The translations under genes and the position numbers were made by a program. Positions 7,427-16,478 of a DNA stretch of 64,000 nt are shown piece after piece. The DNA comes from Flavobacterium sp. 90. Lineage in GTDB: Bacteria; Bacteroidota; Bacteroidia; Flavobacteriales; Flavobacteriaceae. How positions within the stretch are numbered: position 1 is the stretch's first letter; each line of letters opens with the position of its first letter. The stretch covers positions 1,302,001 through 1,366,000 of the forward strand of contig NZ_SMGE01000001.1 in assembly GCF_004339525.1 (NCBI RefSeq), written 5' to 3'. Under the pieces are notes generated by a model. That model ran no database searches. It worked only from the letters and a program-made list of their open reading frames with translations, and was not told the DNA's origin.

Positions 7427-10093
7427 GTGTTACAAAAAAGAGTACAAATAGCCCTTACCCTACTTCTTTTGGGTAGTTTTTCACAAATAAAAGCACAAGA
7501 TAGAGTTCCTTTTGATCAAGGAAAAAAATATATTCTTGCTAAAGTTTCTGTTGTTGGTAAAATAAGCTTCAATGAACAAACCGTAGTTACCTTTTCAGGC
7601 CTTCAAAAAGGGCAGGAAATAACCGTGCCTGGTGAAGAAATCAGTGGTGCTATTAAAAAATTAGGTAAACTTGGTCTTTTCGACGAGATTGCCTTCTATA
7701 TAAATAAGGTAGAAAACGATAGTATTTATTTAGATTTAAATATCGTCGAACTGCCTAAACTAAATGAAGTTAAATTTGTTGGTATTAAGAAAAGTAAAGT
7801 CGAAGGATTAATTAAAGACAATAACTTAACCAAAAGTAAAATTGTTAACGAGAATTTGATTACTACCACTAAAAATTATATCGAAAACAAATACAAAAAA
7901 GACGGTTTTTATAATACCAAAGTTACGATTACCACTACTCCGGATACTATAAACGGACACCAGGTTAACATGCTCGTTCGGGTTGACAAAGGTGACAAAG
8001 TAAAAATAAGCAGCATTGATTTCATTGGAAATAAACAACTTACAGACTCACAGTTAAGAGGTGCAATGAAAGACACAAAGCAAAAAAATGTGTTTCGCGT
8101 TTTAAAAGCTTCCAAATTTATTCCTGAAAAATACAAAACCGACTTAGAAAAAGTCGTTTCTTCATATAAAGAAAAAGGATATCGTGATGCACGTATCATT
8201 TATGATTCTGTTACTTACGACAAGAAGAAGAATATGCTTGCCATCAAAATTAATGTAGAAGAAGGAAATAAATATTACTTCGGAAATATTAAGTTTTTAG
8301 GAAATACTGTTTACTCAGATCAATTATTAAATCGTTATTTAGGAATTAAAAAGGGTGAAACCTATAATGGTGTTTTACTTGAAAAAAGAATTGCTGATAA
8401 AACAAAACCTGATGCTGAAGATATCACAAACTTATACCAAAATAATGGGTATTTGTTTTCGAACATCAATGCAGTAGAGGTAAAAACAGTAAACGACACA
8501 ATTGACTTTGAAATTAGAGTTACTGAAGGGCCTATTGCCTATTTCAACAAAATATCGGTTGTTGGAAACGACAAAACAAATGACCACGTAATTTACCGTG
8601 AGTTAAGAACTAAGCCAGGAGAAAAATATAGTAAAGAGCAATTAGTTAGAACTATTCGTGAGATTGGACAATTAGGATTCTTTGATCCTGAAGCAATCGA
8701 ACCAAAATTCAAAAACGTAGATGCCGGAGCCGGAACTGTAGACATTGAATATAATGTTGTAGAAAAAGGATCTAGTCAGGTTGAGCTTCAAGGAGGTTAC
8801 GGTGGTGGAGGTTTCATTGGTACATTAGGACTATCCTTTAACAACTTCTCTGCCCGAAAACTTTTTGACAAAGAAGCTTACAAGCCTTTACCAATGGGAG
8901 ATGGACAAAAAGTAGCACTTCGTTTACAAGGAAGTACTTATTTCCAAACGTACAGTTTATCGTTTTCTGAGCCATGGTTTGGAGGAAAAAAACCAGTACA
9001 GTTTAGTTCATCTATTTCATATAGTAAACAATTTCTTAATAATTATGTCACCAGAAGTGTTGACAAAAGCAAAAGTTTTAATATTTTTACCATTCAAGTT
9101 GGTTTAGCAAAAAGATTAACAGTGCCGGATGATTATTTTGTATTGTCTCAATCTGTGAGTTACCAACACTATGATTTGAATAATTATAATACTGGTTTGT
9201 TTACTTTTGGTAATGGAGCGTCAAGAAACTTAGCATACACAATTGGTCTTTCGAGAAGTAATAAAGGGGTTAACCCAATATTCCCGACATACGGTTCTGA
9301 ATTTAGTGTTTCTGCAAAAATTACGCCACCATACTCCTTATTTAATGGTATAGACTATGGAGATTTGGCAAATGAAAAAGAATATAAATCAAGATGGACT
9401 GGAGATTCAGGTTATGGTGCAGACCAAAAACCATTAAGAAACGGGGATTACATTAAGGCGACAACTGCTGGAACTGTAAGTGTTGGATCTGATTTTGCAA
9501 GCGCAGATACTGACCAGGGTAAAGTGGATCAGAAAAGATATAACTGGTTAGAATATTATAAAATTAAATTTAAAGCTGATTGGTATACTAAAGTATATGG
9601 TAAATTAGTTTTAAGAACATTAACTGAGTTTGGCTTCTTAGGAGCTTATGATCAGGCAAGAGGAGTTGTACCATTTGAACGCTTTTATTTAGGAGGAGAC
9701 GGAATGGCACAATACTCAATGGATGGTAGAGAAACAATAGGATTAAGAGGGTACAAAAACAGCTCTTTGACTCCTGTAAATGCTAACGGAGAACAGATTG
9801 GAGCAACGATTTATAACAAATTCTCTTTAGAATTACGTTATCCAATTACATTAAAATCGTCAGCATCGATATATGCATTAACATTTTTAGAAGCTGGATC
9901 ATCATATCCAACGTTTAAAGATTACAACCCATTTGATTTATACCGTTCAGCAGGTGCTGGTTTACGTGTATTTATGCCAGCATTTGGATTGTTAGGTATT
10001 GATTTCGGATACGGATTTGATGCTGCACCAGGAATGCCAAGTAATAAACCAAATGGTTGGGAGACACACTTTATCATAGGACAACAGTTCTAG
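7427..10093 (+). CDS. bamA: Outer-membrane protein assembly factor BamA
   Basis: About 888 residues from a GTG at 7427. The frame stays open back to 7295 inside uppS, but GTG 7427 gives a compact signal peptide (Lys-Arg, then a hydrophobic run, cleavage near IKAQ) starting 8 bases after the uppS stop. TTG 7391 and GTG 7403 are alternatives. Several POTRA repeats fill roughly the first half (for example ISSIDFIGNKQLTDSQLRGA). The C-terminal Omp85 barrel carries the LRGY motif (IGLRGYKN) and ends in phenylalanine (IIGQQF). BamA folds and inserts beta-barrel proteins into the outer membrane, and the Skp-like OmpH genes directly downstream supply clients. Confidence 0.95.
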   Translation: MLQKRVQIALTLLLLGSFSQIKAQDRVPFDQGKKYILAKVSVVGKISFNEQTVVTFSGLQKGQEITVPGEEISGAIKKLGKLGLFDEIAFYINKVENDSIYLDLNIVELPKLNEVKFVGIKKSKVEGLIKDNNLTKSKIVNENLITTTKNYIENKYKKDGFYNTKVTITTTPDTINGHQVNMLVRVDKGDKVKISSIDFIGNKQLTDSQLRGAMKDTKQKNVFRVLKASKFIPEKYKTDLEKVVSSYKEKGYRDARIIYDSVTYDKKKNMLAIKINVEEGNKYYFGNIKFLGNTVYSDQLLNRYLGIKKGETYNGVLLEKRIADKTKPDAEDITNLYQNNGYLFSNINAVEVKTVNDTIDFEIRVTEGPIAYFNKISVVGNDKTNDHVIYRELRTKPGEKYSKEQLVRTIREIGQLGFFDPEAIEPKFKNVDAGAGTVDIEYNVVEKGSSQVELQGGYGGGGFIGTLGLSFNNFSARKLFDKEAYKPLPMGDGQKVALRLQGSTYFQTYSLSFSEPWFGGKKPVQFSSSISYSKQFLNNYVTRSVDKSKSFNIFTIQVGLAKRLTVPDDYFVLSQSVSYQHYDLNNYNTGLFTFGNGASRNLAYTIGLSRSNKGVNPIFPTYGSEFSVSAKITPPYSLFNGIDYGDLANEKEYKSRWTGDSGYGADQKPLRNGDYIKATTAGTVSVGSDFASADTDQGKVDQKRYNWLEYYKIKFKADWYTKVYGKLVLRTLTEFGFLGAYDQARGVVPFERFYLGGDGMAQYSMDGRETIGLRGYKNSSLTPVNANGEQIGATIYNKFSLELRYPITLKSSASIYALTFLEAGSSYPTFKDYNPFDLYRSAGAGLRVFMPAFGLLGIDFGYGFDAAPGMPSNKPNGWETHFIIGQQF

Positions 10094-10135
10094 ATAAATT
10101 AAAATTGGTTAAAAATTTCCAAATAAAGTAATGTT

Positions 10136-11158
10136 ATGAGAAAACAGTTTTTATTTATATTTTTAGCCTTGATTGTAGCTAATACAAGTCAGGCACAAGG
10201 AAAAACGACAAGGATTGGCTACATCGACATGGAATATATTTTGGAAAACGTTTCTGATTATAAAGAAGCGAAAGCCCAATTAGAGTTAAAAGCTCAAAAA
10301 TGGAAACAAGAAATAGAAGCTAAGAAATTAAACATCAATACTCTTAAAGAAAGCCTTAAAGCCGAAAAAGCTTTACTTACTAAAGAGCTGATCGATGAAA
10401 GAGAAACTGAGATCAAATTTCTTGAAACCGAAATGTTGGATTATCAACAAAAACAATTTGGTTCTGATGGAAATTTAATGCACCAAAAAATGGCATTAGC
10501 AAAGCCTATACAAGATCAGGTTTTTACAGCTGTTCAAGATATTGCTGAAGCTAAAAATTATGATTTTGTATTTGATAAATCATCGGATTTGACAATGCTT
10601 TTTAGCAATAAAAGATTCGATATTAGCGATCAGGTTTTACGTATTTTAAACAGAACTGATAAACGTGAACAATTGACTAAAAAACAATTGAAAGATCAGG
10701 AAGCTAAAGAAAGTAAAGAAAATGCTCTTGATGAAAGCCCTGCATTGCAAGACAGACAAAAAGTATTAGACGAAAAGAGAGCTGCCAGAGATAAACTAAT
10801 AGAAGACAGAAGATTAGAGCAGGAAGCTAAGAAAAAAGAATACGACGACAGAAGAAAAGCAATACAAGCTGAAAGAGAAGCTAAAAAGAATGGCACGGTT
10901 TCTGAAACAGCAAAAACAACTGAGGCTGCCAAAACAACAGATGCTACAGGAAAAACTGTAACACCGGCAGCGGCAACAACAGGAACTGAAACCACGCCAG
11001 CGACACCAGCAGTTGATAAAGCAGCAGAAAGACAAAAACTTTACGAACAGCGTAAAAAAGAATTAGAGGAAAAGAGAAAGAAAATCTTAGAGGAAAGAGA
11101 AGCGGCTAAAAAAGCAAAAGAGGCCGAAACACAGAAAACAAATACGACCAATAATTAA
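10136..11158 (+). CDS. OmpH/Skp-family periplasmic chaperone with long Lys/Glu-rich tail
   Basis: 340 residues, about twice the usual Skp length. A signal peptide (to about SQAQ, residue 21) is followed by an OmpH/Skp core that begins TTRIGYIDMEYILENV and contains long coiled-coil helices (about 40-165). From about 180 to the end the protein is a charged Lys/Glu/Arg helix, interrupted by a Thr/Ala-rich linker (TTGTETTPATPAV). The core should hold unfolded outer-membrane proteins for BamA, encoded just upstream. The tail is low complexity and its role is unknown. A second, short OmpH follows after 15 bases. Confidence 0.9.
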   Translation: MRKQFLFIFLALIVANTSQAQGKTTRIGYIDMEYILENVSDYKEAKAQLELKAQKWKQEIEAKKLNINTLKESLKAEKALLTKELIDERETEIKFLETEMLDYQQKQFGSDGNLMHQKMALAKPIQDQVFTAVQDIAEAKNYDFVFDKSSDLTMLFSNKRFDISDQVLRILNRTDKREQLTKKQLKDQEAKESKENALDESPALQDRQKVLDEKRAARDKLIEDRRLEQEAKKKEYDDRRKAIQAEREAKKNGTVSETAKTTEAAKTTDATGKTVTPAAATTGTETTPATPAVDKAAERQKLYEQRKKELEEKRKKILEEREAAKKAKEAETQKTNTTNN

Positions 11159-11173
11159 TTAATATTTTTAAAA

Positions 11174-11677
11174 ATGATGAAACAAATCAAAACTTTACTA
11201 ATTGCTGCCATTTTAGTTCTAGGAGCAAGTAACACAATTAACGCACAAGCTAAGGTAGCTCATGTTGATGTTAGCGAGATTATGTCGAAAATGCCTGCAA
11301 TGCTAGATGCTCAAAACCAATTACAAAAATTAAGCGGTACATATGATGCAGAATACAAAAAAATGGTTGACGAATATCAAGTAAAAATCAAAAAGTACGA
11401 AGCTGAAGCTGCTACAGTAACTGATGCTGTAAACGGAGATCGTTCTAAAGAAGTTCAAGACATGCAAAAAAGAATTGTTGACTATAGAGACAATGCACAA
11501 AAAGAACTACAACAAAAAGAAACTGATATCGTAAAACCATTAATGGAAAAAGTAAGAGCTTCTATCCAAAAAGTTGGAAAAGCTAAAGGTTTCCAATATG
11601 TTCTTGACGGTTCTACTTTATTATTAGCTGATGGTCCAAACATTACTGCTGATGTTAAGAAAGACTTAGGATTCTAA
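11174..11677 (+). CDS. OmpH/Skp-family periplasmic chaperone
   Basis: 167 residues, the standard size of Skp. Signal peptide to about NAQA (residue 26), then KVAHVDVSEIMSKMPAM, a central coiled coil and the C-terminal GFQYVLDGSTLLLADG strand typical of OmpH in Bacteroidota. It should bind outer-membrane protein precursors in the periplasm. It is the last gene of the uppS-bamA-ompH-ompH run, since a strong terminator begins 18 bases after its stop codon. Confidence 0.94.
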   Translation: MMKQIKTLLIAAILVLGASNTINAQAKVAHVDVSEIMSKMPAMLDAQNQLQKLSGTYDAEYKKMVDEYQVKIKKYEAEAATVTDAVNGDRSKEVQDMQKRIVDYRDNAQKELQQKETDIVKPLMEKVRASIQKVGKAKGFQYVLDGSTLLLADGPNITADVKKDLGF

Positions 11678-11694
11678 GAAACAAATCACATTAT

Positions 11695-11732
11695 AAAAAA
11701 TGGCTCAAATTTTAAAGTTTGAGCCATTTTTT
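11695..11732 (+). terminator. Rho-independent terminator after ompH
   Basis: Perfect 9-base arms TGGCTCAAA (11701-11709) and TTTGAGCCA (11718-11726) are flanked by A-run 11695-11700 and a T-run of eight from 11727. This is a strong intrinsic terminator for the bamA-ompH operon. Its A/T flanks let it also work for the small minus-strand gene at 11756-11926. Confidence 0.85.
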
Positions 11733-11755
11733 TTGATTTTACAATTAATTAATTT

Positions 11756-11926
11756 TTAATGTGATGGGCATAAAGTTGTTGTTGGTACACAATCCCACAT
11801 AGGTAAACCATTTTCATCATCTCCTCGGTAGCAAATTTTACCAACTGGACAATATGGAAAATTTCCACCATTTATGCTCTTAAGCTCATCTTTTGTTAAT
11901 TTCTGGCAATTTTTGATAAATTTCAT
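11756..11926 (-). CDS. Small GG-leader peptide (bacteriocin-like / natural-product precursor)
   Basis: 56 residues. The N-terminal 21 residues form a classic double-glycine leader: a basic start, the LTKDELKSINGG box, then a 35-residue core after Gly-Gly (NFPYCPVGKICYRGDDENGL and onward) with four cysteines and an end CPSH. Leaders of this pattern are cut by C39-peptidase ABC exporters, and the Bacteroidota versions are annotated as bacteriocin-like or GG-family natural-product precursors. No C39 exporter or modification enzyme lies in the window, so a distant transporter would be needed. The 4-Cys core could be disulfide-bonded. The gene stands alone, convergent with ompH. The leader match is clear by eye; antimicrobial or signalling activity is inference. 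Confidence 0.75.
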   Translation of the reverse strand: MKFIKNCQKLTKDELKSINGGNFPYCPVGKICYRGDDENGLPMWDCVPTTTLCPSH

Positions 11927-12004
11927 AGTTATAGGTTGTTTAATGTTAAACGTAAATATAGTACTTTTTTTACATTTTATTAACTCAATTATTTAAACTC
12001 CAAA

Positions 12005-12035
12005 TTGTAGAAAAACGTAGAAATATGTAACTTTG
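12005..12035 (+). promoter_or_regulatory. Promoter of murI, predicting a leaderless transcript
   Basis: TTG at 12005-12007 and TAACTTTG at 12028-12035 are separated by 20 bases, a good match to TTG-N17-23-TAnnTTTG. The -7 type box ends only 4 bases before the murI ATG at 12040. Transcription would therefore begin at or very near the start codon. Confidence 0.7.
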
Positions 12036-12039
12036 TAAT

Positions 12040-12819
12040 ATGACGAACAACAATCCTATAGGCGTTTTTGATTCCGGTATTGGAGGAACTTCCATCTGGA
12101 ACGCCATTCACGATCTGCTTCCAAACGAAAAAACCATCTATTTAGCCGACAGCAAAAATGCTCCTTACGGTCAAAGAACCAAAGAAGAAATTGTTGCATT
12201 AAGCAAAAAAAATGTAGATTTTCTACTAGAACAAAATTGCAAAATTATTGTTGTTGCGTGTAATACTGCTACAACAAATGCTATTCGAGAACTCCGTGCT
12301 GAATATGATGTCCCGTTTATAGGAATTGAACCTGCAATAAAACCTGCAGCCAATAATTCAAAAACACAAGTAATTGGTATTCTTGCTACAAAAGGAACAT
12401 TGAATAGTGAGTTATTTAATAAAACTGCTGAAATGTTTCAGCATACTACAATAATTGAGCAAGTTGGTCACGGACTCGTGCAACTTATTGAAGACGGAAA
12501 TCTAAATTCTCCGGAAATGACTCAATTGTTAGAATCCTATTTACAACCTATGATTGACGCCAATATTGACTATCTGGTATTAGGCTGTAGTCATTATCCG
12601 TATTTGATTCCACAAATAAAAAAAATCCTTCCGGAACATATTCAAATTATAGATTCCGGAGAGGCTGTTGCAAGACAAACGCAAAATGTCTTACGTGAAA
12701 AAGTAGGTTTTACAGATACTCAAAATAACGACGAACCAATATTTTACGTTAATTCAAATCCTGATGTTTTAAAATCGATTTTAGATTATAAATATCCTGT
12801 AATCGAAAAAGATTTTTAG
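12040..12819 (+). CDS. murI: Glutamate racemase
   Basis: 259 residues. MurI interconverts L- and D-glutamate, supplying D-Glu for peptidoglycan. Both catalytic cysteines are visible: Cys74 in VVACNTATTN and Cys183 in LGCSHYPYL. The N-terminal PIGVFDSGIGG motif carries the conserved Asp11. It follows the envelope operon, but has its own promoter and is separated by a terminator. It converges with the minus-strand gene at 12824, leaving only 4 bases between them. Confidence 0.97.
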   Translation: MTNNNPIGVFDSGIGGTSIWNAIHDLLPNEKTIYLADSKNAPYGQRTKEEIVALSKKNVDFLLEQNCKIIVVACNTATTNAIRELRAEYDVPFIGIEPAIKPAANNSKTQVIGILATKGTLNSELFNKTAEMFQHTTIIEQVGHGLVQLIEDGNLNSPEMTQLLESYLQPMIDANIDYLVLGCSHYPYLIPQIKKILPEHIQIIDSGEAVARQTQNVLREKVGFTDTQNNDEPIFYVNSNPDVLKSILDYKYPVIEKDF

Positions 12820-12823
12820 GCTT

Positions 12824-14059
12824 CTACTCTATTTTTCGCTTGACGAACCAAATTCCGTCCAAAGATAAATTCAGGGATAACTTATGGTAATTTTCTTTAA
12901 TTAGATTATCTGCGATTCTTCCTTTTTGTCCATAGGAATAAGAAATATTAACTGCGGAAAAAGTGTTTTCGATGGGCAGCGAAATCCCAAGAGAGATTGC
13001 GGCATTATTGACTCTTTTTCCGTCGATTTCAAGATAACCGGTATCAAAATTCAAACCTGTTGAATATTGAACGCTATCCCAATATTTCCTGACATTTTTT
13101 CTGCGACTATAACTAAAACCCATTGCAAATCTGTCCTGGTTCACAAAATCTCCATATAATTCAGGCTGATTTGTATCATTCCATAAACTCTTTTCATAAT
13201 CAAGCGTCATGTTTAGATTATTTTTAAATCGTTTACTAATACCTATCCCCATCTCCAAAGGCATATAATAATTATCTAAATCTGATGCTACATTCGATTC
13301 TATACTGGTTGCAACATTATTTGTAATTGTTTGAACTGATTGAACTTTAGAGGCATTAATTTGAGTTGGCAACTTAAAAGTTGTAGCAATTGTAAGCGTT
13401 GAATCAATTTTATACTGAGCTCCAAATGTCGCTCGCAAACCATTATAATTTGTTTTTTTACTGAGTGTTGTAATTGAATTTGCGATTAAAAAACTTCTGT
13501 CATCGGTAGTACTTCCAAATAAAACGGCAGCAGATACTCCGAGTGACAATTTTTTTCCGAATCGATATCCATACGAAAAATCAAAATTATTTAATCCGCC
13601 AGAACCAGCTGCGGTTAAATAATAGAATTCCTGACTGTCTGAAATTGGCAATTTTAAGTTAGAGATTTTAAATGCTGAACTTGAATAAGGACGCAGTGCT
13701 GCACTAAATCCGGAGTTTTTAGTCACCGGAAATGCAAAAGCAATATGCGAGAATTGAAAATTATTTCGCTTTTCGCTTCTTGAAGCACTCTGGTAAGTTG
13801 TTGCAATAGCCTTGCCACCTATATCAAACATAAAATGATTTTGAGGCAAATAACCCAATGAAGCCGGGTTTAGATTATTAATAAAAGTATCTGAAGGCAA
13901 TGCCATACCAGAGGATCCAATTGAGGGAAGCGAACCAAAATCTGAATCGTATAAACTTCCAACTCCATATAATGAATAAGGAGAACTCGAAATACTTTGA
14001 GCAAATGAAGTCAACGACATTAAAATGGCGCCACTTAAATAAACTATTCTATTTTTCAT
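12824..14059 (-). CDS. Predicted outer-membrane beta-barrel protein
   Basis: 411 residues. Signal peptide to about SFAQ (residue 21), then SSSPYSLYGVGSLYDSDFG and an asparagine-proline motif (INNLNPASLGYLP). This opening is reminiscent of FadL-like or PorV-like barrels of Bacteroidota, which begin with an N-P-A motif. The rest is alternating amphipathic strands. No enzymatic motif is seen. Its start codon abuts the stop of the DUF4270 lipoprotein gene with no gap, so the two are translationally linked and likely work together at the outer membrane. Function not recognised. Confidence 0.75.
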   Translation of the reverse strand: MKNRIVYLSGAILMSLTSFAQSISSSPYSLYGVGSLYDSDFGSLPSIGSSGMALPSDTFINNLNPASLGYLPQNHFMFDIGGKAIATTYQSASRSEKRNNFQFSHIAFAFPVTKNSGFSAALRPYSSSAFKISNLKLPISDSQEFYYLTAAGSGGLNNFDFSYGYRFGKKLSLGVSAAVLFGSTTDDRSFLIANSITTLSKKTNYNGLRATFGAQYKIDSTLTIATTFKLPTQINASKVQSVQTITNNVATSIESNVASDLDNYYMPLEMGIGISKRFKNNLNMTLDYEKSLWNDTNQPELYGDFVNQDRFAMGFSYSRRKNVRKYWDSVQYSTGLNFDTGYLEIDGKRVNNAAISLGISLPIENTFSAVNISYSYGQKGRIADNLIKENYHKLSLNLSLDGIWFVKRKIE

Positions 14060-15388
14060 TTAATAAGAGATGTAATAAATTTTCAATTGAATTTTATTAT
14101 TCAAATGTTTTTGGTCTCCTAAAACAACTCTGTTGACTGCTTTAGAAAGTGCAGGTAAAGTAAGAATCAAACAAGATCTTGAATCAGTCTGCTTGAGCAT
14201 TTCTTTTTGTAGAAAGCCTCCAATAGGAATTGTATAACCAACATTTTCGTTAAACTCATCGGTTTTTTTGTTTAAAATTCCATATACTGATTTACTTTCA
14301 GAATTCAATAAAGTGCCGCTAATTCTATTTAAATTATCGGCTACATAAACACTTAAGGAATCGGCTAAAGGATATTTGTCTGAATAGGAATTATTGACTG
14401 GCTTTAAAAGCAATTCGGCGGCAACAATTGCTCCATTATCTGAGATATGTTTAAACTGCTTTATATTGGGAAAATCGATTCTGCAAGAAACTCCTGTTCC
14501 GGATTGAATAAATCCCTGATGCTCGGTTAAAGAACTTGACAGCTTGCTTGTTGGAACAGATAAATTCTGAAGCAACGTACCTGTTTTATCTGACGAAATA
14601 GCATTGAATTGCTTTGTTTTGTCAAGTATAGTAAAATCTAAAATATAAGGTGTTTCTTCAGTGTCTGCCTGATATTTGGAATAATACAACCTGACTTTAC
14701 TTGTAGCTGCGCTAAAACCTATTATACTCGAAGAATTAGAAGATGAGGGCACTAAAACAAATCCTTTTAAATATTCTGTGAAAGTGTCAAAATCTGTGAC
14801 TTCCCTTTTCTTCAATTTCTGAAAAAGTTCGGCACCAAATGCACTACTCATTTTAATATTAATAGAATCTTTTTCGATTGGTCGTGGCTTATACGAAATT
14901 GTTCCAAGACTTTCCGGACTATAATTCAATTTTGAATTATTATAAAAATTATTATCCTCAGTATTAGGTTTAACTTTCTGAATCAAACGATGAATATCAA
15001 ATGTCTGCACTTTTGTGGTGTCTCCAAAATAATAGTTATCATATTTTAGAATCATCGAAATAGAATCAAAAACATATTTAACGGCTTCTGTATCTGAACC
15101 ACTATTATTTAAGGCATATGTGTTAGTTGATAATTGAAAATAACTATCAGACTTTATTTTTCCAAAGAGAGGATCATCATAATTTCCAATCAAAATTCGG
15201 CTTTGAGTAGAAGTTACAAGTGAATCTAAATTTATTGTAGACATCTCGACAGTCATTGTATCTACCAGAATAACTTTATTATTCAATGCCAAATAATCTG
15301 ACCCTACAACAAACTCACCCGCATCTGTATCTGTACCACACGAAATTAGCGATAACGCAAAAAAGAACATCAATATAAACTTGTGCAT
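14060..15388 (-). CDS. DUF4270 family lipoprotein
   Basis: 442 residues from the ATG at 15388. The open frame extends 6 codons further to a TTG, but the ATG gives an ideal lipoprotein signal with lipobox LISC (Cys17). The mature start (GTDTDAGEFVVGSDYL) and the VDTMTVEMSTINLDSLVTS segment match the DUF4270 pattern found across Bacteroidota. It is likely anchored in the outer membrane. A good promoter lies at 15404-15431. It forms a two-gene operon with the barrel protein downstream. Role unknown. Confidence 0.85.
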   Translation of the reverse strand: MHKFILMFFFALSLISCGTDTDAGEFVVGSDYLALNNKVILVDTMTVEMSTINLDSLVTSTQSRILIGNYDDPLFGKIKSDSYFQLSTNTYALNNSGSDTEAVKYVFDSISMILKYDNYYFGDTTKVQTFDIHRLIQKVKPNTEDNNFYNNSKLNYSPESLGTISYKPRPIEKDSINIKMSSAFGAELFQKLKKREVTDFDTFTEYLKGFVLVPSSSNSSSIIGFSAATSKVRLYYSKYQADTEETPYILDFTILDKTKQFNAISSDKTGTLLQNLSVPTSKLSSSLTEHQGFIQSGTGVSCRIDFPNIKQFKHISDNGAIVAAELLLKPVNNSYSDKYPLADSLSVYVADNLNRISGTLLNSESKSVYGILNKKTDEFNENVGYTIPIGGFLQKEMLKQTDSRSCLILTLPALSKAVNRVVLGDQKHLNNKIQLKIYYISY

Positions 15389-15403
15389 AATCAATTTTTT
15401 GAA

Positions 15404-15431
15404 CAAATATAAAATGGACTCTTCTGCACAA
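15404..15431 (-). promoter_or_regulatory. Promoter of the DUF4270 operon
   Basis: Read on the minus strand, TTG (15431-15429) and TATATTTG (15411-15404) are 17 bases apart, matching TTG-N17-23-TAnnTTTG. The -7 type box ends 15 bases before the ATG at 15388. Confidence 0.7.
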
Positions 15432-15618
15432 CACTATAACATATACCGTCACGCGTTTTTAGCCTATAAATGGCAAAAAAACATCTATAACATATTATTA
15501 CCATCAAATACTTCATTCAGCCCTAAAAAGAGGCATTTAGTCTATCGAAAAGTGCCATACATATATCTTCTTTTTTTTAAAACCATTAGCCACCTACTTT
15601 TGAACCAATAAATATGCA

Positions 15619-16461
15619 ATGAAAACAAGGTTTTTAATTTGTTCTATTTTTTCAATTTCATTTTTCAGTATGAAAGCACAGGAAAATTTTTCAGTAAATA
15701 TGAATTTGAAAACAGAACCAACGGATAAAATTGATTTTAACGAAAGTAGTATTGGAGTTTTGTTCAACACAAAAATAAATGCCAAAAACCAAATAACAAA
15801 TACATTAGAATATTCAAGTTTGAAAGTAAATTATGAATTAGGCAGCTTTAATAATGTTGAAGATCTGGATCAATTCAACAAAATTCAAAACACGTTTGAA
15901 ATCAAACATGAAGTTTCAAAGACAACAAAATTTGAATTAGCCATTACACCTTCGGTAAATTTTCAGCGAAACTTAGATGCTTCTGATTTTTTACTTTTTG
16001 GAAGTTTTGATATTAGCCAGCAATTAAGTTCAAAGACAAATATTAAACTTGGAGTCGCGAGAACAGCCATTTTTGGTTATGCTAAATTCATTCCGACTTT
16101 ATCGATAAACTATCAAATAAACGAGCATAGTAATGCATTGATTGGTTTTCCGGATTCGAATATTTCGTATTCAAATAACATTCGAAACAAATTCAGTTTA
16201 ACGAATAGTTTTAACGGAAGTTTTTATCATTTAGACACTCCAAACAGCTCGTATGAAAATGCAACAAAAGCTAGTTTATCGCAAATGACTTCGGCTTTTG
16301 AGTACGAAAGAAATGTTACAAAAAACTGGTTTCTAAATTTTAAAGCCGGATATGACTTTAACAAAAAATATAACCTGCTCGATAATGATAATCACAGAAT
16401 CTATGATTTCAACACTGGCAATGGGTATATTCTGGGTATTGGGATCAAATACAAACAATAA
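15619..16461 (+). CDS. DUF6268-like outer-membrane beta-barrel protein
   Basis: 280 residues with a signal peptide (cleavage near MKAQ, residue 20). The mature protein is strand-rich, with repeated amphipathic segments and a Gly/aromatic end (GNGYILGIGIKYKQ), as in small outer-membrane barrels. I place it in DUF6268 from overall pattern, which is a weaker call than the barrel prediction. It is the first gene of the six-gene operon to 20458. A TAnnTTTG box (TACTTTTG, 15595-15602) lies 16 bases before the start without a clear TTG partner. Confidence 0.7.
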   Translation: MKTRFLICSIFSISFFSMKAQENFSVNMNLKTEPTDKIDFNESSIGVLFNTKINAKNQITNTLEYSSLKVNYELGSFNNVEDLDQFNKIQNTFEIKHEVSKTTKFELAITPSVNFQRNLDASDFLLFGSFDISQQLSSKTNIKLGVARTAIFGYAKFIPTLSINYQINEHSNALIGFPDSNISYSNNIRNKFSLTNSFNGSFYHLDTPNSSYENATKASLSQMTSAFEYERNVTKNWFLNFKAGYDFNKKYNLLDNDNHRIYDFNTGNGYILGIGIKYKQ

Positions 16462-16478
16462 ATAAATTTAATACACTT

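Noticed and set aside
7826..8199. Minus-strand frames inside bamA
   Set aside because: Shadows of the bamA reading frame with no plausible start context.
10696..11035. Cys/Ser-rich minus-strand frames opposite the OmpH tail
   Set aside because: The Lys/Glu-rich coding sequence gives Ser/Cys/Phe-rich open antisense frames by composition alone.
15381..15611. 76-residue plus-strand frame between DUF4270 and DUF6268 genes
   Set aside because: It overlaps the minus-strand DUF4270 promoter and start region and has no signal, motif or codon character. The gap looks like divergent promoter space.
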